Of a stretch of DNA of 64,000 nt, positions 49,765 to 57,950 are shown piece by piece. Under the pieces are notes generated by a model. That model was given only the letters and a program-made list of their open reading frames with translations. It was not told the origin of the DNA and ran no database searches. A program made the translations under genes and the position numbers. Source of the DNA: Vescimonas fastidiosa (GTDB lineage Bacteria; Bacillota; Clostridia; Oscillospirales; Oscillospiraceae); NCBI RefSeq assembly GCF_018326305.1, contig NZ_AP023415.1:1116001-1180000 (forward strand). The letters are read 5' to 3'. Numbering within the stretch: position 1 is the first letter of the stretch; every line of letters begins with the position of its first letter.

Positions 49765-51495
49765 ATGGACAAAGTGACAGGATATGTGACCGGGGTCAAC
49801 GGAAATCTGGTATCGGCCAGCTTTTCCGGCTCCGTGCGCAAAAATGAAGTGGGCTATGTCCTGGTGGGCGATGACCGGCTCAAGGGCGAGGTCATCCGCG
49901 TCAACGGCGACACAGCCAGTATGCAGATTTATGAAATGACGGGCGGCATCCGGGTAGGTGATCCGGTGGAGCTCTCCGGGGAGCTGATGAGCGTAGAGCT
50001 GGGTCCGGGCCTGCTGACCCAGGTGTACGACGGCCTGCAAAACCCCCTGCCCCAGCTTGCCGAAAAGTGCGGCTTCTTCCTGCAGCGGGGCGTGTACCTG
50101 GACCCCATCCCCAATAAGGATTGGGAGTTCACCCCCCGGGTAAAGCCCGGTGACTCCGTCTCCGCCGGTGATGCGGTGGGCAGCGTGCCCGAGGGCCTGT
50201 TCACCCACCTGATCATGGTGCCCTTCGGCCTCAAGGGAGACGACTGGAAGGTCAAGTCCGTCCGGGAAAAGGGCGTTTATAATGTCCGCGACACCGTGGC
50301 GGTGCTGGAAAACGGGAGCGGCGAGGAAAAAGAGCTGACCATGGTCTTTTCCTGGCCCGTAAAGCAGCCCATCCGCTGCTACGAGGAGCGTCTGCGCCCG
50401 GATGAGACCCTGGTGACCCAGCTCCGCTGCATCGACACCTTCCTCCCCGTGGCCAAGGGCGGCACCTTCTGCGTGCCCGGTCCCTTCGGCGCCGGCAAGA
50501 CCGTCCTGCAGCACATGGAGGCCAAGAACGCCGATGTAGACATCGTCATCGTGGCCGCCTGCGGTGAGCGGGCCGGCGAGGTGGTGGAGGTGCTTACGGA
50601 GTTCCCCGAGCTGGTGGACCCCCGCACGGGCCGCTCCCTTATGGAGCGCACCATCATCATCTGCAATACCTCCTCCATGCCCGTAGCCGCCCGAGAGGCT
50701 TCGGTGTACACCGCCGTGACCATGGCCGAGTATTACCGTCAAATGGGACTGGATGTGCTGCTTTTGGCCGACTCCACCAGCCGCTGGGCCCAGGCCATGC
50801 GTGAAATGAGCGGCCGTCTGGAGGAGATCCCCGGCGAGGAAGCCTTCCCCGCCTATCTGGAGTCCGTCATCGCCTCCTTCTATGAGCGGGCCGGCAAGGT
50901 CCGTCTGAAGGACGGGAAGATCGCCTCCGTCACCATCGGCGGCACCGTTTCCCCCGCCGGCGGCAACTTTGAAGAGCCCGTGACCCAGGCAACGCTGAAG
51001 GTGGTGGGCGCCTTCCACGGCCTTTCCCGTGAGCGCTCCGACGCCCGTAAATACCCCGCCATCCACCCCATTGACTCCTGGTCTAAGTACACGGGCGTGG
51101 TGGACGGCGCGCGTGTGGAGCAGGCCCGGGCCATCCTCCGCCGCAGCAACGAGATCAATCAAATGATGAAGGTCATCGGTGAGGAGGGCACCTCCGCCGA
51201 GGACTATATCATCTACCAAAAGGGCGAGCTGCTGGACGCCGTGTACCTGCAGCAAAACTCCTTCGACCCCATCGACGCGGCCTGTGGCCCCGACCGGCAG
51301 AGACACGAGTTTGCCGTGCTCTACGATGTCCTGACCCGCCGCTTCGACCTCAGCGACAAAAAAGAGATCCGCGCCTTCTTCAACCAGGTCCGCCAGGAGT
51401 TTTTGGACTGGCACAACACCCAGTTCGAGACCCCCGAGTTCCAGGCCCAGGAGCAGCGGCTCAAGGATTTCTACCTGAGCAAGGCGCTGGATTGA
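49765..51495 (+). CDS. ntpA: V/A-type ATPase catalytic subunit A
   Basis: The protein has 576 aa. The catalytic P-loop GPFGAGKT (239-246) lies after the A-type insert (bulge region), followed by ACGERAGEVVE and LLADSTSRWAQAMREMSGRL. It hydrolyses or makes ATP in the A3B3 head. AGGAG precedes the ATG. All catalytic residues are present. Confidence 0.97.
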   Translation: MDKVTGYVTGVNGNLVSASFSGSVRKNEVGYVLVGDDRLKGEVIRVNGDTASMQIYEMTGGIRVGDPVELSGELMSVELGPGLLTQVYDGLQNPLPQLAEKCGFFLQRGVYLDPIPNKDWEFTPRVKPGDSVSAGDAVGSVPEGLFTHLIMVPFGLKGDDWKVKSVREKGVYNVRDTVAVLENGSGEEKELTMVFSWPVKQPIRCYEERLRPDETLVTQLRCIDTFLPVAKGGTFCVPGPFGAGKTVLQHMEAKNADVDIVIVAACGERAGEVVEVLTEFPELVDPRTGRSLMERTIIICNTSSMPVAAREASVYTAVTMAEYYRQMGLDVLLLADSTSRWAQAMREMSGRLEEIPGEEAFPAYLESVIASFYERAGKVRLKDGKIASVTIGGTVSPAGGNFEEPVTQATLKVVGAFHGLSRERSDARKYPAIHPIDSWSKYTGVVDGARVEQARAILRRSNEINQMMKVIGEEGTSAEDYIIYQKGELLDAVYLQQNSFDPIDAACGPDRQRHEFAVLYDVLTRRFDLSDKKEIRAFFNQVRQEFLDWHNTQFETPEFQAQEQRLKDFYLSKALD

Positions 51496-51505
51496 GAGGT
51501 GAACC

Positions 51506-52804
51506 ATGATGCAGAAAGTTTATACGAAAATTGAGTCCATCGTGGGCAATGTCGTCACCGTCCGTGCCTCCGATGTCCGCCTGGGCGACCTGGCCCTGGT
51601 GGGGGAGAGCTACGCCAATGTCATCAAGCTGGATAAGGACCTGGTGACCCTTCAGGTGTTCAGCGGCACCCAGGGCGTCAGCACCACCGACTCCGTGCGA
51701 TTTTTGGGCCGCCCCATGATGGTCTCCTTCTCCGACCATCTCTTAGGCCGCATCTTCGACGGCGCCGGTGTCCCCCGGGATAACGGCCCGGCCCTGACGG
51801 AGAACATGATCTCCATCGGCGGCCCCTCCGTGAACCCCTCCAAGCGTATCGTCCCCGACAAGATGATCCGCACCGGCATTCCCATGATCGATGTGTTCAA
51901 CACTCTGGTGGAGAGCCAGAAGCTGCCCATTTTCTCCGTCTCCGGCGAGCCGTACAACCAGCTTCTCTCCCGCATCGCCATGCAGGCCCAGGTGGACATC
52001 ATCGTCCTGGGCGGCATGGGCCTGAAGTACGACGACTACCTGTTCTTCCGGGACACTCTGGAAAAGAGCGGTGCCATGGGCCGCACGGTGATGTTTGTCC
52101 ACACCGCCTCCGACCCCACCGTGGAGTGTACCCTGGTGCCGGATATGGCCCTGGCCGTGGCCGAGCAGTTCGCTCTCAGCGGCAAGCGCGTCCTGGTCCT
52201 GCTGACGGATATGACCAACTACGCCGATGCCCAGAAGGAAATGGCCATCACCATGGAGCAGGTGCCCTCCAACCGCGGCTATCCCGGCGACCTCTATAGC
52301 TGCCTGGCCTCCCGCTATGAAAAGGCCGTGGACTTCGGCGATGCCGGCTCCATTACCATCCTGGCCGTTACCACCATGCCCGGCGACGATGTCACCCACC
52401 CGGTGCCCGATAACACCGGCTATATCACCGAGGGCCAGTATTACCTGAAAAACGGCCACATCGAGCCCTTCGGCTCCCTGTCCCGTCTGAAGCAGAATGT
52501 CAACGACAAGACCCGCAGCGACCACCGGGCCCTGATGGACGGCATGATCCGCCTGTACAGCGCCTACAGAGAGAGCCTGGAGAAAAAGTCCATGGGCTTT
52601 ATGATGTCCGAGTGGGACGAAAAGCTGCTGAAATACGGCCACCTCTTTGAGACCAAGCTGATGGACCTGCGTGTGAATATCCCCCTGGAGGAGGCGCTGG
52701 ACCTGGGCTGGGAGATTTTGGCCCAGTGCTTTGAGCCCAATGAAACGGGCCTGAAATCCAGTCTCATTCAGGAGAGATGGCCCAAGCCCTCCGCCGCAGA
52801 GTAA
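51506..52804 (+). CDS. ntpB: V/A-type ATPase regulatory subunit B
   Basis: The protein has 432 aa. It has the B-subunit pattern without a complete P-loop: [20 protein letters not shown] and [18 protein letters not shown], then [15 protein letters not shown] and [10 protein letters not shown]. It forms the non-catalytic half of the A3B3 hexamer. The start is ATG 51506 or 51509, with GAGGTG upstream. It begins 10 bp after ntpA. Confidence 0.96.
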   Translation: MMQKVYTKIESIVGNVVTVRASDVRLGDLALVGESYANVIKLDKDLVTLQVFSGTQGVSTTDSVRFLGRPMMVSFSDHLLGRIFDGAGVPRDNGPALTENMISIGGPSVNPSKRIVPDKMIRTGIPMIDVFNTLVESQKLPIFSVSGEPYNQLLSRIAMQAQVDIIVLGGMGLKYDDYLFFRDTLEKSGAMGRTVMFVHTASDPTVECTLVPDMALAVAEQFALSGKRVLVLLTDMTNYADAQKEMAITMEQVPSNRGYPGDLYSCLASRYEKAVDFGDAGSITILAVTTMPGDDVTHPVPDNTGYITEGQYYLKNGHIEPFGSLSRLKQNVNDKTRSDHRALMDGMIRLYSAYRESLEKKSMGFMMSEWDEKLLKYGHLFETKLMDLRVNIPLEEALDLGWEILAQCFEPNETGLKSSLIQERWPKPSAAE

Positions 52805-52814
52805 GGGGGCGCCT

Positions 52815-53429
52815 ATGGCTGTTAAACTCACAAAAAACGAGCTGAAGGTGCAGAAGGACCGCCTGAAGCAGTTTCAGCGCTACCTGCCCACCCTGCAACT
52901 GAAAAAGCAGCAGCTTCAGTCCGTGGTGATGCAGATCACCGCCCAGCTGGAGCAGGTGGAGCGGGAGTACCGTGCCGCCGTGGACGGGCTGGACGATTGG
53001 GTGGCCGTTTTCGCGGAGAACGACGCCTTCCCCCCGGATAAGCGTCTGGAGAACCTGGTGCGTCCCAGCCATGTGGAGTGCGGTCAGGAGAACATCGCCG
53101 GTGTTACCGTGCCGGTGTTCCGGGATCTGCAATTCGAGGACATCCGCTATGAGGTAGCGGACTATCCCCTCTGGGTGGATACCGCCGCCGTCCGTCTCCG
53201 GGAGATTGCCCGGCTGGACGCCCTGGCCAAGACCCTGCGCCGGCAGATGGAGCTGCTGCAAAAGGAGCTTCTTTCCACCGCCCAGCGGGTGAACCTCTTT
53301 GAAAAGGTGAAGATCCCCGAGGCCAAGGAGAACATCCGTGTCATCGGCATCTACCTGGGTGACCAGCAGACCTCCGCCGTAGTCCGGGGCAAAATTGCCA
53401 AAAAGAAGCTGCAGGAGGTGAGCCGATGA
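52815..53429 (+). CDS. ntpD: V/A-type ATPase subunit D (central stalk)
   Basis: The protein has 204 aa. Long N- and C-terminal helices (LTKNELKVQKDRLKQFQRYL; LRRQMELLQKELLSTAQRVN) form the rotor coiled coil. It ends in ..KKKLQEVSR, overlapping the next start by 4 bp. No subunit F follows, although F normally binds D. Confidence 0.9.
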   Translation: MAVKLTKNELKVQKDRLKQFQRYLPTLQLKKQQLQSVVMQITAQLEQVEREYRAAVDGLDDWVAVFAENDAFPPDKRLENLVRPSHVECGQENIAGVTVPVFRDLQFEDIRYEVADYPLWVDTAAVRLREIARLDALAKTLRRQMELLQKELLSTAQRVNLFEKVKIPEAKENIRVIGIYLGDQQTSAVVRGKIAKKKLQEVSR

Positions 53430-55249
53430 TTGAGAAAATGAAGGTGGTCCACATTGTGACCACCGTGCCGGAAAAGGCCGATATGCTCACCCGTCTGCGG
53501 GCTCTGGGTATCGTCCATTTCTCCGAAAAGGCCGCCTCAGACCCCCGGTATCCGGAGCGCTTCGCCGCCTTGAGCCGCATGACCGCAGCCCTGCAGGAGT
53601 ATCCCGCCCAGCCGGAGGAGGCCCTGCTGTCCGACGAGGAATTTGAGTCCTTCTTTCAGAAGCTCTCCGCCTGCCTGGATCGAAAAAAAGCCTTGCAGGA
53701 AAAGCGCACCGCCGCCCATGCGGCTGCGGAAAAGCTGGCCGAGTGGGGCCGCTTCTCCCCCGCCGAGGTAGAGGAGCTGCGCTCCCGGGGCTGGGAGGTC
53801 CACATTTACCGCACGGATAAAAAGACCCTGGCGGCCCTTACCGCCGACCCCGACATTTCCTTTGTGCGTCTGGCCTCTGTGGGTAAAATGCCCACCCTGG
53901 CCACCTTCGCTCCCCTGCCGGACTCGTATTCCGCCACGGAGTTTCCCCTCCCGGAAAAGGGTCTGGCGGAGCTGGAGCTGGAGCAGGAATACTGTGACCG
54001 GGGCCTTGCCGAGTGCGAGGAATTTCTCACCCAGGCCGCCCGGCACCTGCCCAGCATCCGAGATCAAATGCTCAAAACCCAAAATGCCGCCGAATACTCC
54101 GCCGTCAGCAACTCCTCCCAGACCCAGGACGGGCTCCTGTGGCTCCGGGGCTACCTGCCCGCCGCCCAGGTGGAGGAGTTCAAGGCGGCCGCTGCTCAGG
54201 CCCATTGGGCGTGGGCCCTGGAGGACCCGGACGCAGATGATGACCGCGTCCCCACCAAGGTCAAGTATAACAAGATCACCAAGCTGATGATCCCGGTGTT
54301 CGATATTCTCGGCACCGTCCCCGGCTACCGGGAGTACGATATTTCCTTCTGGTTCCTGGGCTTTTTCACCCTGTTTTTTGCTATGATCATCGGCGACGCG
54401 GGCTACGGCTGCCTGTTTCTGCTCCTGGCCCTGGTGCTCACGCTAAAGGGCAAGGGCAAGTCCAGCGCCGTCCAGCTTCTGTGGGTGCTGTCCATTGCCA
54501 CGGTTATATGGGGCTCCCTCACCGGCACCTGGTTCGGCCTGGAGCAGGCCATGGAGGTGCCGCTGCTTAAAAAGCTGGTGATCCCCGGCTTTGCCAACTA
54601 CCCGGCGTATTTCGATGTCTCCACCACCGCCCAGCAAAATGCCATTATGAAGTTCTGCTTCATCCTGGGCACGGTGCAGCTCTCCCTGGCCTGCGTCATG
54701 AATATCCGCCGCAAGCTGACGGAGAAGGACCTGAGCTGGCTGGCAGACCTGGGCTGGCTGGCGGCCATCGACGCCTTGTATTTCGTGGTTTTGTACCTGG
54801 TCATCGGCCAGCAGGCCAATCTCCCCGTGGTGGCCGCGGTGGTCATCGCCGGGTTCCTGCTGGTGGTGCTTTTCGGGGGTATGTCCCCGGATAAGAGCTT
54901 CGGTCAGGGCCTCAAGGCAGGCCTGGGAAATGCCTTTACGGTGTTTCTCAATACCATCAGCGCCTTCGGCAACATTATGAGCTACATTCGTCTGTTTGCC
55001 GTGGGTATGGCCTCTCTGGCCATCGCCCAGAGCTTCAACAACATGGCCTTCGGCTTCAAGGGCCCCCTGGTGGTGGCTGCGGTGCTGATCCTGCTCATCG
55101 GCCACGGGCTGAATATCGTCATGGGACTGCTCTCCGTGGTGGTCCACGGCGTTCGGCTGAACCTGTTGGAGTTTTCCGGTCAGCTTGGTATGGAATGGGC
55201 CGGAATCGCTTACGATCCCTTCAAAAAACAAGACAAACTAAAAAAATAA
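53426..55249 (+). CDS. ntpI: V/A-type ATPase membrane subunit I (a-type)
   Basis: The protein has 607 aa. The N-terminal ~285 residues are cytoplasmic and coiled; the C-terminal half has about seven to eight transmembrane helices from FWFLGFFTLFFAMIIGDAGY onward, with the conserved Arg helix NIMSYIRLFAVGMASLAIA that faces the K ring. It conducts the coupling ion between half-channels. Confidence 0.95.
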   Translation: MIEKMKVVHIVTTVPEKADMLTRLRALGIVHFSEKAASDPRYPERFAALSRMTAALQEYPAQPEEALLSDEEFESFFQKLSACLDRKKALQEKRTAAHAAAEKLAEWGRFSPAEVEELRSRGWEVHIYRTDKKTLAALTADPDISFVRLASVGKMPTLATFAPLPDSYSATEFPLPEKGLAELELEQEYCDRGLAECEEFLTQAARHLPSIRDQMLKTQNAAEYSAVSNSSQTQDGLLWLRGYLPAAQVEEFKAAAAQAHWAWALEDPDADDDRVPTKVKYNKITKLMIPVFDILGTVPGYREYDISFWFLGFFTLFFAMIIGDAGYGCLFLLLALVLTLKGKGKSSAVQLLWVLSIATVIWGSLTGTWFGLEQAMEVPLLKKLVIPGFANYPAYFDVSTTAQQNAIMKFCFILGTVQLSLACVMNIRRKLTEKDLSWLADLGWLAAIDALYFVVLYLVIGQQANLPVVAAVVIAGFLLVVLFGGMSPDKSFGQGLKAGLGNAFTVFLNTISAFGNIMSYIRLFAVGMASLAIAQSFNNMAFGFKGPLVVAAVLILLIGHGLNIVMGLLSVVVHGVRLNLLEFSGQLGMEWAGIAYDPFKKQDKLKK

Positions 55250-55267
55250 ACGGATAGGAGATCAATT

Positions 55268-55702
55268 ATGAGTATCGAATTTATTGGTATGGCTTGCGCA
55301 CTGGGCCTGTCCGCCATGGGCTCTGCATTCGGTTCCGGCTTCGCCGCACAGGCCTCCGTAGGCGCGTGGAAAAAGTGCTACGCCAACGGTAAGCCCGCCC
55401 CCTTCATCATGGTGGCCTTCTCCGGTGCCCCCCTGACCCAGACCATCTACGGCTTCCTGCTGATGAACTTTATCCGCAGCGCCGTAGAGGGCGGCTGTGA
55501 CGCGGCTCTGGCCATGTTCACGGGCATCTTCGCAGGATTGGCCATCGGCCTGTCTGCCTTCTTCCAGGGCAAGGTTGCCGCCGCCTCCGCCGACGCCTTG
55601 GGTGAAACCGGCAAGGGCACTGCCAACTACTTCATCGTCATCGGTATTATCGAAACGGTGGCCCTGTTTACCCTGGTTTTCAGCCTCCTGCTCCTGCAAT
55701 AA
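55268..55702 (+). CDS. ntpK: V/A-type ATPase rotor subunit K with Na+-site residues
   Basis: The protein has 144 aa with four transmembrane helices in two hairpins. The ion site residues match those of Enterococcus hirae NtpK: Thr57 and Gln58 (APLTQTIYGF), Gln100 (AFFQGK) and Glu129 (GIIETVALF), the set that binds Na+ in that enzyme. It is the last gene of the operon, followed by a terminator. Confidence 0.95.
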   Translation: MSIEFIGMACALGLSAMGSAFGSGFAAQASVGAWKKCYANGKPAPFIMVAFSGAPLTQTIYGFLLMNFIRSAVEGGCDAALAMFTGIFAGLAIGLSAFFQGKVAAASADALGETGKGTANYFIVIGIIETVALFTLVFSLLLLQ

Positions 55703-55718
55703 TAGCCTCTATAAAGCA

Positions 55719-55748
55719 AGCCCTCCGGCTCCCGCCGGAGGGCTTTTC
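55719..55748 (+). terminator. Terminator of the V/A-ATPase operon
   Basis: The stem AGCCCTCCGG (55719-55728) / CCGGAGGGCT (55735-55744) is followed by TTTCTC. Confidence 0.9.
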
Positions 55749-55775
55749 TCATATCTCCACTCCCATGAAAAAACT

Positions 55776-56508
55776 GTCATTGCGAAACCAGTGACCGATG
55801 TCACTGGTTTCGCAATCCGTATCTCTTTGCCCCCCTTGCCTAAAGGGGGCGGCGAAGCCGTGACTGAGGGATTCTTCTTTTTCCGCGCCCACGGCAGGGC
55901 ACACGGGCCCTGCCCTACAAGGTGTTGCGTTATCGGGCCCCGGGCGGACAGGGTCGTCCGCCCCTACAAGGAATTCCGTAGGGGCCGGCGTCCCCGACGG
56001 CCCATTTACCGAACTTCTTGTTGCGCTTTCGTAGGGGCCGATGATCCTGTTGCGGTGCCCAAAATTTTTGCGCTGCCTTACGGCGAACGCTTAAAATTTT
56101 GACCGCGGCCACTCGCTCACTTCGCTGCTTCCGCCACCGGCGGCGCTCGATTCGCTCCCCACATCGGCCCGCCGTACCGCACTCCTTGTAACCCCTCCGT
56201 AGGGGCGGGGTTCTACCCCGCCCGCAGGAGGGGAAATCGGCGAAGCGCCGCCAGTGGCGGATGAAGCAAGCCGGTTTCGAGGAAGTGCCCCGATTGGCGG
56301 GTACGACAGTGCCCGTCAGTCGGTTGGCACGACGGTGGGCAAGAGAGCCCCGCCCCTACGCACCGCAAAAGCGCCGGGCCTCCCGGCCCGGCGCTCCCCA
56401 TATCCGAATATAAAAAGCCTCGCAGAGTTTGCCGCCTTGCGACAAAATTATGCGCGCAGCAGCCTGCAATCCCCTTGGTGGAAAATTCCGCAGGAATTTT
56501 CGCCAGTT
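55776..56508. repeat. 730-bp gene-free stretch made of three dispersed repeat families
   Basis: It holds a GTCATTGCGA copy with a perfect centre (CCAGTGACCGATGTCACTGG, 55776-55820), CCGTAGGGGC palindromes at about 55977, 56031 and 56199, and a shortened third copy of the ~185-bp repeat (56412-56508). No open frame here has a ribosome-binding site or a recognisable product. Confidence 0.7.
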
Positions 56509-56516
56509 TTCGTCAG

Positions 56517-57188
56517 TTATATAAGCAGCCCGCTGGCCGCCATGCTCACATAGTCCCCATCGGCCACAATAATGTGGTCCACCAGCTGAATATTCATGGT
56601 CCGCAGCGCATCCCGTATCAGCCTCGTGGTGGCGCAGTCCTCCTGGGACGGCAGTGCCACGCCGCTGGGATGGTTATGGGCCAGCACAACGGCCACCGCC
56701 CCGGCCCGCAGGGCATACTCCACCACCTGCCGCACGCTCACCGCCGCCATGCTCACATCCCCCTCGGCCAGGCATCGGGAGGAAAGCACCTTACCCTTTC
56801 CATCCAGGCACACCTGCCACAGCATCTCCCGCCGACTGCCCGACAGCAGCTCCGCGAAGTATTCCCCGCACTTGTCCACAGAGTTGAGGATGCGCTCCGG
56901 CGCCCCCTGCAGCGACCGCTGCCAAATCTGCGGCACCAGGCTCAGCAGCACCGCCGCGTTCTCTCCCACGCCCTCCACGGTGGACAGCTCCTCCACCGGC
57001 GCGGAAAACACCCCCTGCAGCGACCCAAATCGCTCCAGCAGCCTATGGGCCAGCTCGTTGGTATCCCGTCGGGGAATGGCATAGTACAGCAGCATCTCCA
57101 GTAGCTCGTGGTCCGCAAAGGCCCGGGGCCCGTTCTCCAGCAGCTTCTTGCGCTGCCTGGCCCTGTGCCCCTGATGCACGCTGCCCAT
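56517..57188 (-). CDS. radC: RadC/JAB-domain protein
   Basis: The protein has 223 aa from ATG 57188 (GGGGAGA upstream; the frame to 57227 precedes it). An N-terminal helix-hairpin-helix (ELSTVEGVGENAAVLLSLV) is followed by the JAMM metal motif HNHPSGVALPSQED with a Glu in CLAEGDVSM. RadC proteins are near-universal; a role in repair is disputed. It appears monocistronic. Confidence 0.93.
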   Translation of the reverse strand: MGSVHQGHRARQRKKLLENGPRAFADHELLEMLLYYAIPRRDTNELAHRLLERFGSLQGVFSAPVEELSTVEGVGENAAVLLSLVPQIWQRSLQGAPERILNSVDKCGEYFAELLSGSRREMLWQVCLDGKGKVLSSRCLAEGDVSMAAVSVRQVVEYALRAGAVAVVLAHNHPSGVALPSQEDCATTRLIRDALRTMNIQLVDHIIVADGDYVSMAASGLLI

Positions 57189-57351
57189 ATTTCTCTCCCC
57201 TTTCGTCTTTTCGTCTGAGTATACCACGGAATCCCTTCCCGCTCAAGGTCTCCTCCCGGTTTTTCACCGGAAAAATCCTTGGCCGCCCTGCAAACTATCG
57301 ATTTGCACAATTTCCCCCTCTATTTTTTGTCATACCTGCGCCGGTAAAAGA

Positions 57352-57391
57352 TTGTTAAAACTATTGCAATCTTCTCCTGCTATGTTAAAAT
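57352..57391 (+). promoter_or_regulatory. hyd operon promoter with Rex-like half-site
   Basis: TTGCAA (57364-57369), 16 bp, TAAAAT (57386-57391). TTGTTAA (57352-57358), the left half of the Rex consensus, lies just upstream, and GATTG/CAATC forms a short inverted repeat across it; the right Rex half is not intact. A GC-rich hairpin lies in the leader near 57392-57410. Confidence 0.45.
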
Positions 57392-57461
57392 ACACTTGTC
57401 GCGCAATCTTTCGCGCGGCAGCAATGAAATGATGATTAGTATAGCAAGGAGAACGGAAATC

Positions 57462-57950
57462 ATGAGCATGAACCAGCGACTTGCCCGGGTCAGCGAGATC
57501 ATCGCCGACCATGGGGCGCAGCCCAGCCAGTTGATTGCCATTTTGCAGGACACGCAGACAGCCTTCAACTATCTCAGTCAGGAGGACATGACCCTCATTG
57601 CCCAGCGCCTGGGCATCAGCACGGCCAAGGTTTACAGCGTGGCCACCTTTTACGAAAATTTTTCTCTGGAGCCCAAGGGCAAGCACATCATCCGCGTGTG
57701 CGACGGCACCGCCTGCCATGTCCGCAAGTCCCAGCCCATTTATGACGCCATCCACGACTATATGCAGCTCACCGGCAAGCGCAAGACCGACGCCGACGGA
57801 CTTTTCACCCTGGAGACGGTGGCCTGCCTGGGTGCCTGCGGCCTGTCCCCGGTGCTGACCATCGACGGCGAGGTCCACGCCAAAATGACCCCGGACTCGG
57901 CCCTGGCTCTGCTGGAATCCATTCGTAAAGAGGAGGAGCTTGCCAAATGA
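57462..57950 (+). CDS. hydC: Bifurcating hydrogenase subunit HydC (NuoE-like, 2Fe-2S)
   Basis: The protein has 162 aa from ATG 57462 with AAGGAG 9 nt upstream; the frame to 57396 is untranslated leader. It has the thioredoxin-like 2Fe-2S fold with four ligands: CDGTACHVR and ETVACLGACGLSP. It relays electrons inside the HydABC complex. It overlaps hydB by 4 bp. Confidence 0.93.
   Translation: MSMNQRLARVSEIIADHGAQPSQLIAILQDTQTAFNYLSQEDMTLIAQRLGISTAKVYSVATFYENFSLEPKGKHIIRVCDGTACHVRKSQPIYDAIHDYMQLTGKRKTDADGLFTLETVACLGACGLSPVLTIDGEVHAKMTPDSALALLESIRKEEELAK

Noticed and set aside
49741..51507. 588-aa open frame on the minus strand opposite ntpA
   Set aside because: Shadow of a GC-rich coding region; low-complexity Gly/His/Leu composition, no ribosome-binding site, and ntpA is unmistakable. 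The same applies to long antisense frames opposite metK (29504-30598), hydB (58004-59779), recD2 (37580-38731), uvrA (40489-42819), uvrB (46318-48357) and ntpB (51743-52831).
55776..56508. Coding frames of up to 200 aa in the repeat-rich gap
   Set aside because: Frames run through palindromic repeats found elsewhere in non-coding DNA, without ribosome-binding sites or domains.
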